Positions 11,082 through 25,200 of a stretch of 64,000 nt of DNA are shown here, piece by piece. The notes under the pieces are model-generated. The model searched no databases and was not told the origin of the DNA. It saw only the letters and a list, made by a program, of their open reading frames with translations. Numbering within the stretch: position 1 is the first letter of the stretch; each line of letters starts with the position of its first letter. Both the position numbers and the translations under genes were made by a program. The DNA comes from Crossaster papposus (Eukaryota > Echinodermata > Asteroidea > Velatida > Solasteridae): contig JBAIAA010001153.1 in the NCBI GenBank assembly GCA_037893245.1, positions 372,001 through 436,000 of the forward strand. The letters are read 5' to 3'.

Positions 11082-14000
11082 CTATCCACATTCAAACCAA
11101 ATGACGGGTCGTTATGACACTTTTATTTGTCTTTTCATTGAATAAAGAGAAAAACTGGACTACAGCAGGATTCAACCATCCAAAATGGCGCTCAGCTAAC
11201 TTCCATATGAAGCAAAATATAAGACAAAGGGAACCCTTCGTGTTTCAATGTATTTTTGTGCTAGATGTATACATAAAAACAAACACATACTTGGTATCTT
11301 GACACCCATATCCTGAAGAGACTCGACCTGCTTGATTCCTGTCCTGCTTTTGACCTAAAAACAAACAAATTAGTTTGCTTAAAACCAATTACTTTACTAT
11401 CTACACATACATGTTCTATAGTTGATGTTTTGTATTCTGGTTGGCTGAAACACAGTCACGTGGGGTTAACTAATATGTGACTTGTCACCACAAAATGAGA
11501 GTAAAGTCGGAAATATTGATATTTGAGATATTGGTATTTTTAAATTCTTCAGAAAGAGAGCTTTCCAATGGTATATAACACTTTGGGGTTTTGCGATAAA
11601 TACTTTTTACAGCGCTCTAGAAAGTCATGGGTTTCACAAAACGTGTTTGTGAGAAAGCCTACTTTAAACATCTTGAACAAAACGCGCACAAGATTACAAA
11701 ACAGGACAAGTAAGGTTCGGTTCAGCATAGCAACGGCTATGTTCTTATCATTATTTCTTCTTGAAATTTTCAACATATACAAACTATTGTATACACATCA
11801 ATTTATTAGAATTTCGAAAACGTGGGATACTTACGAGGACCTGATTTGCATATTTAATTACCGTGTTAATTAGACCTCTAATGGACTTTAATCCAAACAC
11901 TAACTACGCAAACACTACACAAAATCGCGCAATTTAAGAGGTTTTTGATCATCTGATCTTACCCAAAAAATAGGGATATGTAGAGGAGGACTTGGACTTT
12001 CCAAATTACGCAAAATCTCAAAATTAGCCACCCCTTCAAATTTTAACTTTAAATGGCCATATCTCCCAATCACATTGTGCGACTTTACTCTCATTTTGTG
12101 GTGACAGGTCACATATAGGCTAGTGCATGAGATTTGCGCCACCGTGATTTGCGGGAAATAGTTCTCGAAGCGGGCAACAGACTTAAATTTGTTGACTGGT
12201 TACAGCGCCCTCAAGAGGTTTGCCAGGATCATCTTAATATGAAAAATGGCGACGTCTGGATCGGATCACCATTATTTCATATTTTAGACAGAGGTGTTAT
12301 ATAAAACACATATATGGACTGGCATGATTCGGTCACTAGAGAACGTCTATCCCCCTCGGGCCTGTGAGTGACCAGAAGGGGGACCTATCGGTTAATACTG
12401 TAGGTCCCCTTCTGGTCAGTCACAGTCCCTCGGGGGAATAGACGTTCTCTAGTGACCTCATTGCCAGTCCATATGTGTATACTAATGCATGCCACAGCAG
12501 CACGAGGTATGTAACAAGCTTACATTTTGCTTTCACAAGATTTTTCCTTTGACATTATGTCAAGACTATGCATGCTAGGGCTGTGCATTTTCGAATGATT
12601 TTCTATTTAAGTATTCCAACTTGGATTCAATCGAGTCTTCAACTACACTATAAGCAAGTTATCACGAGTGCCGTGGCCTTGTGGTCTGGAGCATTTAATT
12701 TGTGGTTTGCAGGTAATTCTGCAGGTTGTGAGTTTGAACTAAGCCTGGGGTTAGGCCTGTGATTGAAATTTGTCCAGCTCCCAGACAACCTCTTGGACAA
12801 CCTCCGCCCGCTTTGAGAGAGGGATTGGGACTCCCCTCCGAAGCGGACGAGCCTGGATTAAGTAGAAGCCTCAATCCATCAGATTCCACCAGTATCCGAT
12901 ATGGCGGTATCCTGAATCCGCCAAACTTTTAAAAACCAGGGAATGGATTTTGATGAATTCAGGTACATTAGGGTTAAAAAAGTAAAATGACGGCCTCAAA
13001 TGACCCCTAGATGATTTTTGACCTATTTAGATCACTCCATCCAAGTTACATTAAAATCCATCCAATTCTGTAGACAAAGAAACATTTGAAGCAAATGTTC
13101 TCACTCGACCGTAAACTCAACTATTCACTGCAGCTGCCTAAATATTGTATATAGTACTGTGCGACTGGTGTATTTCTAGAGATGTAAACAATGTAAAGGA
13201 CTTACGTCTGTGCCCCATTGAGCAATGCTGTGTTTATCAATCAACTCAAACACGTCGCCACCTTTCTCGACCTCTGTAAGAAAGTCTAAGGAAACTACGT
13301 GCACCCCACACTTCTTGGCCTCTTTGATCTTGGTAGACATTTTATCAACCTCATCTTTAAAATTTAAAAAAAAATTAAAAAGGAGAACGATGTTTATCTA
13401 TTACCATTTGTGTAACAACTCTATAAGGTTGAAGAAGTGGGCAAATGCTTCAAGGGAAAATTTCCATGAAAGGGCTAATAAGAAAATGTGGTACTGTGCC
13501 AACACTATCAAAGTTTGTAATATCCTAAAAATAATGTATCAGTAGCCATTGGTCCAGTATGCAATTAGTGCTGCAAACAAACCATAGCTAAACATGGCCT
13601 ACCAAACAGAACCGAACCAAAAATGTTGGTTCAGAAGTTTGGCAAGCTTTACACACGGGATATCGATAGCGCTATAGGACTGCTGCGATGAAAGTGAATT
13701 GACGTGTTAATAAGTCGCGGGCGTTAAAGTGTACGCTACGTCTATGGGGTTAGGTTATAGTATAGAAACAAAAGAAAACACAATAAGGTAGCCTCAGTTG
13801 TTATGTGGAATACGATATTTTTTTCCCACTTGGACTCAAGTATGTATGCGACTTGACCGTGTGTTACTTAACACGTACAAATGAACATCTTCTGTACAGT
13901 ACAATGTGCACATAATTATATAAGATTCAATTCAGCAAGCCGAAACCAGGAAACCTGGTGGTTGAGTGGTAAGACATCTGCACTAGAAAGCAGGTCGTGG

Positions 14001-17000
14001 GTTCGAGTCCCACCCGAGTGATATTTTCTCACAATACTGAGTATACAGCAACTTATAACAAATATGTTGGTGGCAAATTCCAGCTTATGAACAAGTGTGA
14101 AGTAACGCTACAAGCTCCATTGGTTTTTTGTCACACGCAATGCTGAGTGGCTAAAGCTTGGTTCAGACAGGCGTTCCACAGTCGCGCCAAACCAAATGAG
14201 TGAATTGAGTCCGACGTCTGAAACGAATAAGTTCGACAAGGCGCGCCAGACGGCGAACGATCGACTGCTGGAGTTGTTGGAGCGACTCAGGAGCAACTTG
14301 ATTTCAATTTGGTTCGGCGCGACTGTGGAATGCCTGTATGAACCGAGCGTTAGCCACTCGGCATTGCGTGTGACAAAAAAAACAATGGAGCTCAAACACT
14401 CACTACTCATATGACTCACCTTTTTTGCTGATTACGCAGGCTGTGGAGACAAATACTCCATTCGAGTACTTCCCTCCGAGTTTCGTAAGGATCTTCTTTA
14501 CAGCAGCAACTGATTTGCCCACTTTTCCTGCCATGGCTATATCCAGGTTGAGTAACGGTTTACCTGCTTGCTTTGCACTGGAGTACGACAGATAAAGGAT
14601 TACATCCAACCAATGAATTAGGAAATAACAGTGTGAAGATTAGTTATTCACTGTTATGACAATGACCAGGTTAGGAAATGGCCACTATTAACCAGTTCGT
14701 GCCGGGATTATTTTAACATCACCGAGCTGAGGGGCGGGATTATTTTTAACGAAACTCGATCCGAAGCGGGTTCAGGCCGATAGTGCCGGGAAGCACACCT
14801 ACGCATTTCCGGCCTTGCTCGCTGCTGACAGACATTTCCGAACTTGAACTTGGCGTGTTTATGCGTCATCCGTTTTGGATTTAGGGAAAACCTTGCTTTT
14901 ATATACGTCATCCGGCGCGAACTGGTTAAGGACTAAGCCGGTGGTTATGTAACTGCTGAATAATGGGTTGTCACTTTACATGTACATGTACATTGTACAT
15001 GATGTACAGTCGACTCTCGTTAATTAGAGGTTGGTTTAAGGCGAGATTCCGTTTATGACAAGCTTTTTTGTAAGTCCCGACCAAAGGGTACATATTCTAT
15101 AAAAAAAATGCTTAATACGAGCTCTGGTGACATGACATTTTGTTTAACCAGTTCGCGCCGGGATTATTTTAACAACGCCGAGCCGACGGGCGGGATTATT
15201 TTTAACGAAACTCGATCCAAAGCGTGTTCTGGCTGATAGTGCCGGGAAGCACACCCACGCATTTCCGGCCTTGCGCGCTGCTGACATACATTTCCGAACT
15301 TGAACTTGGCGTGTTTATGCGTCATCCGTTTTGAATTTTGGGAAATGTTTGCGTTTATATACGTCATCCGGCGCGAACTGGCTAAGAGCGCCTTTTGCAG
15401 TACAGTCGAGTAAAAATCTATTTTACACTAGCGGTTTGGAAAACAACCTGTCAGTCAGTCAGTCAGTCAGTGAACCCATTAAATTTGAAGAGTTACAAAT
15501 TGCTCACTAACGCCGCATTACGGTTTTCACTTCAGTAGCACATCGGCCTTTTGTGTCTCGTGTTACTAGCGGATATTCAAAGTCAAATAATAGGTGTCTG
15601 TTGTTTCTGTGCTGCGAGAGGATTTCTTTATACCAGATCCCGTGCCGCCCGAACACATAGGCGTACCGCCCGAACGCGGCACTGTTGTAGCTGGTGTTGA
15701 ACAAGAAAGTTTGACAAAACCAAAAGCTACTCCAAAAAGATTGAAAGGGAAAACAACCTCATTTTAATCATACGTCTATCGTACCCTCCTTCGAGAAACA
15801 TCGTGTTATTTTGAGTAAACTTTAGGCATTTTGCAATGGCTTCTACTGGTACCAAGATTCCTCACAAAGGTCTCTCCCAGAAGAAATATTTTCACAGGGA
15901 GTTGAATTTCATTAACTCCAAAAGACCCAAATCCTCAAATTTTAATATGATTTTCCACACACCCGAGGGAGTAAGAGGGTAACGTCTTTACAACAATTAA
16001 GCTTTTCAATATTAATTTTGTTCATACTTTTGGTTACAAAAATACATGGTTTTTTTTCAAAAATGCTGTCCATCAGCATTCAATGTGCTAAAAGATTGAA
16101 ATGTGAACTTACGATCTTGACGGGCCTGCTTCAACGTCATCTTTAGCAAAGATCCGTTTGCCGCCATTGTAAGCTTTAAACTTGAATGATGAACTATATT
16201 TTGTGGGGGGGAGGGGGGGGTGTGGACACAAAAATATTCACATCAAATCTGTTACAAAAATTCTAACACAACTGATATATTTCCATTGAAATTGGGCTAA
16301 TATTCCACTGCTTCCTTACTATTTCTTTACAAATTATGATTAGTAGACATAAAAAATATTACAAATATTAATATAAATTCATATCAATTTATGGGGTTTG
16401 AAAAATGACCTAAAATTCTCATCCCCAAACATACACGGGGCTATGAAAATGGCGCTACGTACAACTTTACCAATCTTTTGCTTACGTTAAGCACCAGCCA
16501 AGAAATTAAAATTGAGCACCTAAAACCCGATATGAATAATTAATGAGCACATTCTAACCCCCCCCCTCCCCCCTCCCCCTCCCCCATTTTTTCAATGGGC
16601 TCACACAATTCACACAAAAAACCACGAAAATCACATCCCTGACTACTTCGTCCGGATACCAAACTGTTGTAGTAAATGTACCATACCATTGTACGCAGCG
16701 TGTGTGTGTACAGGCAAATATGCCTGGACGCGTACCTTTATGTAGTGAATAAAGGCACTGAAGCGTGACTCGACTGGGCGTTACCGCAGCCCAGCCAACC
16801 AACCATGCTGCAGTCTTGTGAACAGCACCCAGCAGTCAACACCCAGCAGTCTTTATTGCGTACGTGTTCTCGCTGCGACCCCAACACTGACTGGCCACAT
16901 ATCGGAATCCTCGGTAAGACATATGAATACTACACTGTCTTAAGCCGCGTTTGCATTGGACTTTTTTTGGTAAAACCTACAGAGAACTTAACCAAATTAA

Positions 17001-20000
17001 ATCCAATGCGGACAGGCGGTAACATTGTCAAATTGTCCATTTTACCCTCCGCAACCGTAAGATCTACAGGCCCAAGCTTCTAGCGGAGGATTTAACACCG
17101 TGAACTTTGACAATCACGTACCGTAACATTTGACAATATTAAGTCCAATGCGAACGCGGCTTTATTGACCCCCTGATGCTACTATGCCAGACTCTGCTAT
17201 CCTTATTTTTCACAAAACGTAAACAAAATGAATGTCAATGCTTACAGGTATTCCTCTTCTTCGGCTAAGTCCTCGGGTATAACCAGCTTATTCCTCTGGA
17301 CGTCCTGCGTGAAAACGGTACACTTGGTCCAGCCGGATATGTTACCCTGGCAAATGTAGCCGCCGGTGGACAGGGAAAAACTACCATTGGTGCATTCCGT
17401 GCAGGGCTTCAATGGACCAAAGGCCATACAGTCAGCTGCCCTGTCCAGAATCTAAGGACAAAGTCACAAACAAGGATAGTTCTCAAACTACGAGTCTCGT
17501 CTACCTTTGCGATTACCCTATTTTACAACTTGACCTCAAATGACCTTCAACATCAGTATGTGACCTTAAATATCACCATCACATGGAAGTTTCCACATTG
17601 CATCTGTGACCCGAGTGTGATTGCACTGAACTTCAAATGTTGGCAAATGAGACCAATTTTACTATTCAAACCTTTTTTTAGAGCTTGACCTCAAATGACC
17701 TTTGACCTCAGTACTTGACCTTTAACACAACCGTGATATAAAGGTTACAATATTGCATCCATAACACAAGGTTAATTGAAATTGCACTTCAATTTTGCAT
17801 ATAAGACCAAAAATACCTTGAAAATGCACTCAACTCTCAATAGACTTTGTACATAACTAAATAAGTGCTGGCAAGATACTACATTCTTTCCTAAACCAGT
17901 CATGTAACACCTACCTTACTTTCACCGGTCGGTATTGCCTGGTCATTGGCCACCAGTAGCTCCTTGAGGGAAGATTGCGAAACTTGTTTCCGCAGTTCAT
18001 CCCGGATTTTCCAGACAAAATCACTCTGCGCCTAAAATAATCAATCGAGTTTAAGAATAAAAGTAAAACAGTTTCAGCATCCTTTTCAACTTCATGCCAA
18101 ATGATCATACATTATGTGGTACAACCCTTTAAATGAGTCGTATGTTTGGAATTTTGATTTTGAAATATTGGCCAAAATATGTGCTCCTGGCTCAAATTTC
18201 TATTTATTATTTTAAACGTTACAAGAAAACTTTTCATTTTTCACAGTTAAAAAAAAAAATTGCAGTTGATTTTTTAACCCTTTTAAAAGTCCTATTAACC
18301 AGTTCGTACCGGAGGACGTGTATCCAGGCACAATTTTTTCAAAATTCAAAACGGATAACTGATAAACACGTCCTGAGCACATCACGATAACAAGTCGTAT
18401 CTCTATTGAGTGATCCCCACATACAATGGCGCTTCCCAGGTTGTATTGTAAATTTGACGTGATCCCTGGCCAAACAGCATTCTGGTGTTTATGACTTCTG
18501 ACTAGCACCCTCGAACAAAGATACTGACAATTTGGGAGACCGCCAACATTGGGCACGATAGCTCAGTTAGTAGAGCGCCGGTCCGGTATTCCGGATGTCA
18601 CAGGTTTAAGTCCCGCCTTGCCAATTTCTTTATTCACTTTAAAATTTTGCAAATTTACCTAGTCAATTTTTCTTGTGGTTTATTTGTGCGACATAATATC
18701 ATGGTAAACTGTACACACACAAACTTTTAAACTCTGATTCTGTAGGTAGGCCTAACCCAGTGTAAAATACTAAGGGAATAAATGTGTGTTCGAGAGGTTT
18801 TAACCACTCTGTTTAATACCGCTTGGAGTCTGGGTGCTGATAATTACCCGAGCCGAAGGCGAGGGTAATTATCAGCACCCAGACTCCAAGCGGTATTAAA
18901 CAGAGTGGTTAATACCGACTGAACACACATTTATTCCCATTCATAAATACCTTTTTTGCACAATTCAGCCAAAAAAGCCCCGAAAATCACGGCAAATTGT
19001 CGCAAGTAAATTTTAGTGTTTCGCCATTCTGTGTGTTTTCCCCTATCCATGTTCACGGGCCACTGTCAAATGACATGTTTTCGCCTCTGTCGCTCTACGT
19101 CACAATACATGCAATAAAGCGTATTTACCATTGATCTCCATTATATAGACTGGATAGGCCTCCGCGTCTAAATGGCGTACGCGCGCGTGTTTTTTTCAAA
19201 GGGAAAAGAACGAACGTGACGCGACCGCGTTTGTGCACGACTTATGGAATTTTTTTAAAAAGTGGAAGACTTTTTTTCTTAAATTCGTCATATTTGGAGG
19301 AAAACAGGATTTTGCACCCGAATGGTTCAAAATAGATAAGAACAATGGTCTGCGCAGCAGTGAAGTGCCCGGAGAAGGATGTCCATTGAGTTGTCCATGT
19401 GCAGGGGCTACTTTTGTTGCCAACTGGTTTTAAACACTTCTAGCCATGTCTATATCGTCCGTTTAATACCGGCCACGTGACGGGCTCTCGACCAATAGGA
19501 ATGCCTAAACTGTCCCAGGTATTTATGAATGTCAGTTTAATAGGGGTCCAGTACCCATCTTAACAGGGGCCAATTTCATAAAACATGTAAGCACACACAT
19601 TTGCTTAGCATACAAATTATTCCTTAGCAAAAACAGGGTTACAAACCAAATTCTCAGGTGATGTTGTTTATTGTCTGTGACTGGTACCGGTATGTACATG
19701 TACATGTACATGTAGCTGGTTTTTGCTTAGCATGAAATGTACATGAAGTTTGAGCTGGCACCCTGTTTTTACTGAGGAAGGCTTTTTTGTGCTAAGCAAA
19801 TTTTGTGTGCTTACATGCTTTATGAAATTGGCCCCAAATTTCAACAAAGCTAGGTGTTGGAGTTTAACTGGGTGGAAATTGTTAGGGTTAACACTTTGAC
19901 TGCTGCCATTTTTTACACCGTTACCGCCCACGGTGCTGCAGTTTTTTAGAGAACTACAAATAAATATGTTTTTACCCCCGTCACTCCCTATTATGCTCCC

Positions 20001-22237
20001 CAATATAAAAAACATTTAAATAAAGGGTTACCACAGCCTCTGCCAGGGTTACCACAGCCTCTGCCAGGGTTACCACAGCCTCTGCCAGGGTTACCACGGC
20101 CTCTGCCACGGTTACCACAGCCTCTGCCACGGTTACCACGGCCTCTGCCACGGTTACCACAACCTCTGCCACGACCACGGTCCGAACCGCTAGATTCACT
20201 ATGTTCACTAGCACTGTCGATTGCCAAAACTTTGTCGTCGAGTATCGTCTAATTCCTCCGAATGATTAGATTCACTTCCAACGTCACTGGTATTACCTTC
20301 CTATTCTATAGTATCAGAATCATCATCTCCTCCAAATTCACTTGCTTTAGAGTCGCTATTTGCAAATATTTCATCGATAACATAGTCTAAACTAACGTTT
20401 CCTGGGCGCCGCCATTTTTAAATCCCCAAATACAGAAAAATGTAAACACCCCGGTACTTCGCAATCGTTGGTACCCGCCCAGTGGTCAAAACACGGCCGG
20501 AACCAGCCGCATATGATTCCGATGTGTACGTTAAAAAATGTCAAGACATGTTATACATGAAAAGCATTTTAATTCTTGATCAACAGAGGGCGGCAAATCG
20601 TTGTACTGCTAACCCGAGAAATCTCGGGCTTAGCAGTTACGGTGGGGTAAGTTTATCCCGAGAATTCTCGGGCTTAGCAGTCAAAGTGTTAAGGTTAGCA
20701 CAATTTTCTGCTAAAGTGGGCACAACTTTTCTGCAAAATATTAAGCAGCACCATTAAATTGGGCTCAGAAGTGTAATGTTAATTTCAGTTTTTATTTTGA
20801 GAACTTGGGCTTGTGCAGGTTAAAAACAGGGATTTATCTGCAGGTGGCTACAAGAGATTTGTAATCCAATTCACCTTGAGTTTTTCTTTTTCCTCGTCGA
20901 CCACTTTGGCTTTTTTTGAATCAGGCTCATCAGCCGATTTGTTGGCCTTTCGCTTTCTGTATGAATTGTGAAAAAAAAATCATTTTGAAAACACCATGAA
21001 ATAATTTTACAGGAAGTTTAGATTCATTAATATCTTTACATCAAATAAGCTTTCTAGTAAAAGCACTCAAGAAGTTACGGTTAAACAAGTTAAATTGTGT
21101 GCTTTTGTAAACGGTGACTCTAAATGACCTTTGACCTCATATTTGGAAAGAGCTGTGATGAGCCCCCATCCAAGAATCACCCTATCCAAAATTTGAAGCA
21201 TAATGAAAATGACCTTTAAGGACATTCAAGGCCCTTCAAGGACATGTACATGACCTTTGACCTCAGTGATCCACAGACGATTTGTGTCTTTCCACCCAAG
21301 GGTTATTGCATCCAAGTTTCATGAAAATACATGAAAGCTTGGTGAAGTTGGTTTAGTTCTAAAACTTTCTTAGGCGACACACAAATACTGTCCAATCTAA
21401 TGACGTACGCAGGGAACTTCTCTGTCAAAGTTTTCCGATCCTTCGGCTTCAGCAGCTTGAACCCCCCGATCATTTCGACGGAGTATGTGTCCTTCCACTC
21501 CACTTCAGCAAAGTTTTCCGGCACGAGAAAGCAGTTTAGATGATACCAACGAACGCCAGTATAGGCCTCACCTACAGCACTTTCATCAGAGTAGCTGACA
21601 CCAACACGTACCTCATTCTGATATACGATTGCACAAACAAAAAATCTTGTTAAGTAAAAAGAGGCATACCGGTACTTTAACTCTAACCCTGCTAATGATC
21701 CAACAGGATCCAACCAGTTGACATTTCTGTTTGGACCTGTTGGATTTAGCAGGCAAGTCATTATTTAGATATGTTCATGCACCGAACAACTTGATGAGTT
21801 GGACTTTGTTGGATTGAGCAGTAATAGTTGGACTCTGTTAGGCAAGTCCTCAGGAACCATTAACAAAAAGTTTCATATTTGTTTTATACGGTTATTTGGG
21901 GCAAAAAATACATCAACAAAATTGAGATACATGTACATTGTTGTTTGCTTCTTAGCTCGTGTCAAAGTTGGAAACAAAATTGAATGTACATACAGTTACC
22001 GTAATTTCCTGCGGTAAAGACGCGTCAAATCCGACTCTCTAGACCACAAAAACATCGCTGCGCCTTATCTTTAGGTGCGCCGTATCTGATGTCGCTTGAG
22101 TTCAAAGTGACGGTCTTTGTTTGAAGAATTCTTTCAATGCCACAATTTTACTCAATAATGCAGTCAACCAATTAGCTCAACTCTCCAGGCATTGTGACCG
22201 TGTTTCCATTCCAACAATGCCGCGATGTGTTGATTCC

Positions 22238-22280
<43 letters not shown>

Positions 22281-25200
22281 ACCACCACACGACCCTGCTT
22301 TTATTCCAACAATATGCTTGGGCGATACCACCTTATAATCGAAAATCGCAATAACAGTTCTTATGATATTGTGTCGATGCATTTCCTAAAAATAGGAAAT
22401 GGTCCAAAATCACCCCCGTAATATTTGCCGCACGACTACGAGCAGCCGCTCTCTCTGATCCTAGTAGCGCCACTGCTAATAGCGGCCGCGCCGGCATGCA
22501 GACCGGAGATCGAGAGCGCGCGGTAAGTATAATTTTATATAAATTGTTGTCACAATTACATGCGCACGCGATTTCACGCAACGACCCACAGCCTGCGGTT
22601 AACGTACATAAATGTACATGTACATACTAGATTTAGCACGCGGAGCATTCACAACGACTGGAAAAAAAAACTAGGGGGTTTTGCAATTGAGCAATTAGGG
22701 ATACCCCTCTCTGGGCACGCACACGCATGCAATCGCTGCATGTGCTACCGGTATGTACATGTATGCATGCAGTTTATACTTCAGCGATACTTGTATCGTC
22801 AAAGTAAACCTCGTGCGATATTGTGACTGTACTGGTTTGAAGTTTTCAAACATTGTTTGCGTGCCAGATAAACTCAAGTACTCAGCAAATTGTATCCTTT
22901 TGTTAATTTATGAAAAAGTAGCCCCAAAAATGGAAAAAAGTACCACCCAAAATGGAAAAAGTAGCCGCCGAAAGTTAAAAGGGTAGCCCCCTGAAACCTT
23001 TGAATATATTGTTTACCCTGGCCCAGCTAATGGGGTTACGGTTTAATTCTTGCTTGGAATAGTGAGATCGTTCTAAGGCAACAAAATGACCTAGTCCGGG
23101 AGCCCAGCCAGGTTTAATCATAATTTTGAGTGCAAAAGGTTTGAAGCGTGGGATATGTTGGGGTGACTGGGACAACTGCAAAATGGGTTTTCTTAAGTTT
23201 GGCGAGTGGTGCGTTGGGTGGGGGGAGCCCCTGACAGACCCCCTAAAATTTGATTTAATCATAATCTTGAGTGCAAACATAATTTCTTCATGAGTCGAAC
23301 GTTTATCGTGTACTGAATAGGATTTGTATACTTAAGAACAATATAATTGGTGCTAAGTACACTTAAGGTCTTTAATTAGTGCTAATTACACGTTTAATCA
23401 TAATTTTGAGTGCAAGGATAAAACAAGTGTCAATGTGTAGCTGACACCTTGCTGGAGCAAAATCCACCACTTAAGAAAGTTTTAAGTGGTGCCATCCCTA
23501 ATTAAGAAAGGGTCAAAGGTCACCATACGTCATTAAACACCAATAATTATAACGTTGAGTGCAACTTGCATTTATGTGTATATCAACAGGTTATCATAGA
23601 CCGATCACTGACCACAAGCTTAAGAATATGATATATAGTGCAAAGTCTAATTAAGAAGGTCTGTAATTAGTGCTAATTACACGTTTAATCATAATTACGA
23701 GTGCAAGGATAAAACAAGTGTCAATGTGTAGCTGACACCTTGCTGAAGCAAAATCCGTCACTTAAGAAAGTTTCAAGTGGTGCCATCCCTAATTAAGAAA
23801 GGGTCAAAGGTAATCAGAAATCAACAAACACTATTCATCATAACGTTGAGTGCAACTTGCATTTTGTATATCAACAGTTTATCATAGACCGATCACTGAT
23901 CACAAGCTTCGGAACAGGATATATAGTGCAAATTTCCATTAAGAAGGTCTTTAATTAGTGCTAATTACACGGTTTAATTATAATGTCAAGTGCCATAAAA
24001 ACAAACACGTTTTAATGTGTACCATACACTGTGGTAGAGCAAAGTGTGTCAATTAAGAACATTCCAAATTGTGCCATACCTACTAAAGAAATTGTCAAAA
24101 GTCACCAGGATTCCGAATTATCGTAATAAAGTCGAGTTTTTTATGCATTCGATCGATAACTTTGTGAATTAACAAACACCTTGTCAGGGTCTGATACACT
24201 TTATGACACGATGGGGATCTTGTATCAAAGCGAGCTCCAACAGGTCTTTTCTGCACAACCACTGAACACTGCGTCTTGCAAATCGAGAAAGAGAAGGCTT
24301 GAAGTGGAAGACATCTGAAATCTGCCAGACGTTTAAAAGTACGGGCACACGTTTTATCTTATGGTTTATGGATGATGCAGCATGTACTAACGGGCCGAAA
24401 ATATCCCGATATGGGCTGGGTTCATTGCGAAATACTATTTTGACAACCTCCCCAAGCAGATTTATATATTTATTTTTTACACAAAAATACAAACAGAATA
24501 TTTACAGATGTACAAGGATATTTATAGGAATACAAAGCATTGATACTTAGGTATGTTTGTACATTAACTTTAAGAAAAGAAGGGCTGTAACTACGAAAGC
24601 TGTTTATCTTTATACCAATGTAGCATATAGACGTGGATAAATCCAAGTTACACGCGTCTTCCTAAACACCTGAATTAAACAGCTCTTACTAATTATCTTA
24701 AATGATTGTTTAGTTATCCTCGTGTAACTTGGACAGTCTAAACTTATTGACCGTGGACCCTATTGTTAATTACATTGTAATATAGAGGATTGCGCAACAG
24801 TATGAACATACGATAGGCCTCAGTAGATAAATCTTCAGCAGGTCTTTACTTAGATACTCTACAGCCTGAGCCATATATGGCTGATACCAAAAGGCAACGC
24901 AGTGACAGTTTCACTGCTGACGAAAGGATGGCTCTCGTTGAGACCATGAGGAACTTTAATTCCATTACATGTATTAGTGACAAACGATGTGACACGAAAG
25001 CCAACCAGAAAAAAGCTGATGTCTGGAAAGCTAATACTTCAGAAATGCCATCTCGTTTCCTGACCATAAAAGCCGATCTGCTATAAGGACAACAAAGAAT
25101 TGGGTGTCCTAAATACAATCCGAGAAGTCCAAGTAAATCGTTCAACGTGTCTTTGCTAACTCTGAAACGTCTGATGAAATGTTCCTCGTCATACTCTTCT

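Noticed and set aside
13950-14025. A functional tRNA-Ser gene
   Set aside because: The anticodon loop has eight bases and the long variable arm of tRNA-Ser is missing; a SINE head fits better.
18553-18628. A functional tRNA gene
   Set aside because: The B box departs from GGTTCGA and the anticodon loop does not form properly.
19991-20227. A host RGG-type RNA-binding protein
   Set aside because: The repeat lies inside an element with TTAA and piggyBac-like ends and follows a transposase-like acidic N-terminus with broken frames.
22121-22421. Frames with poly-Pro or poly-Gly runs
   Set aside because: They are artefacts of the poly-C tract at about 22,238-22,280.
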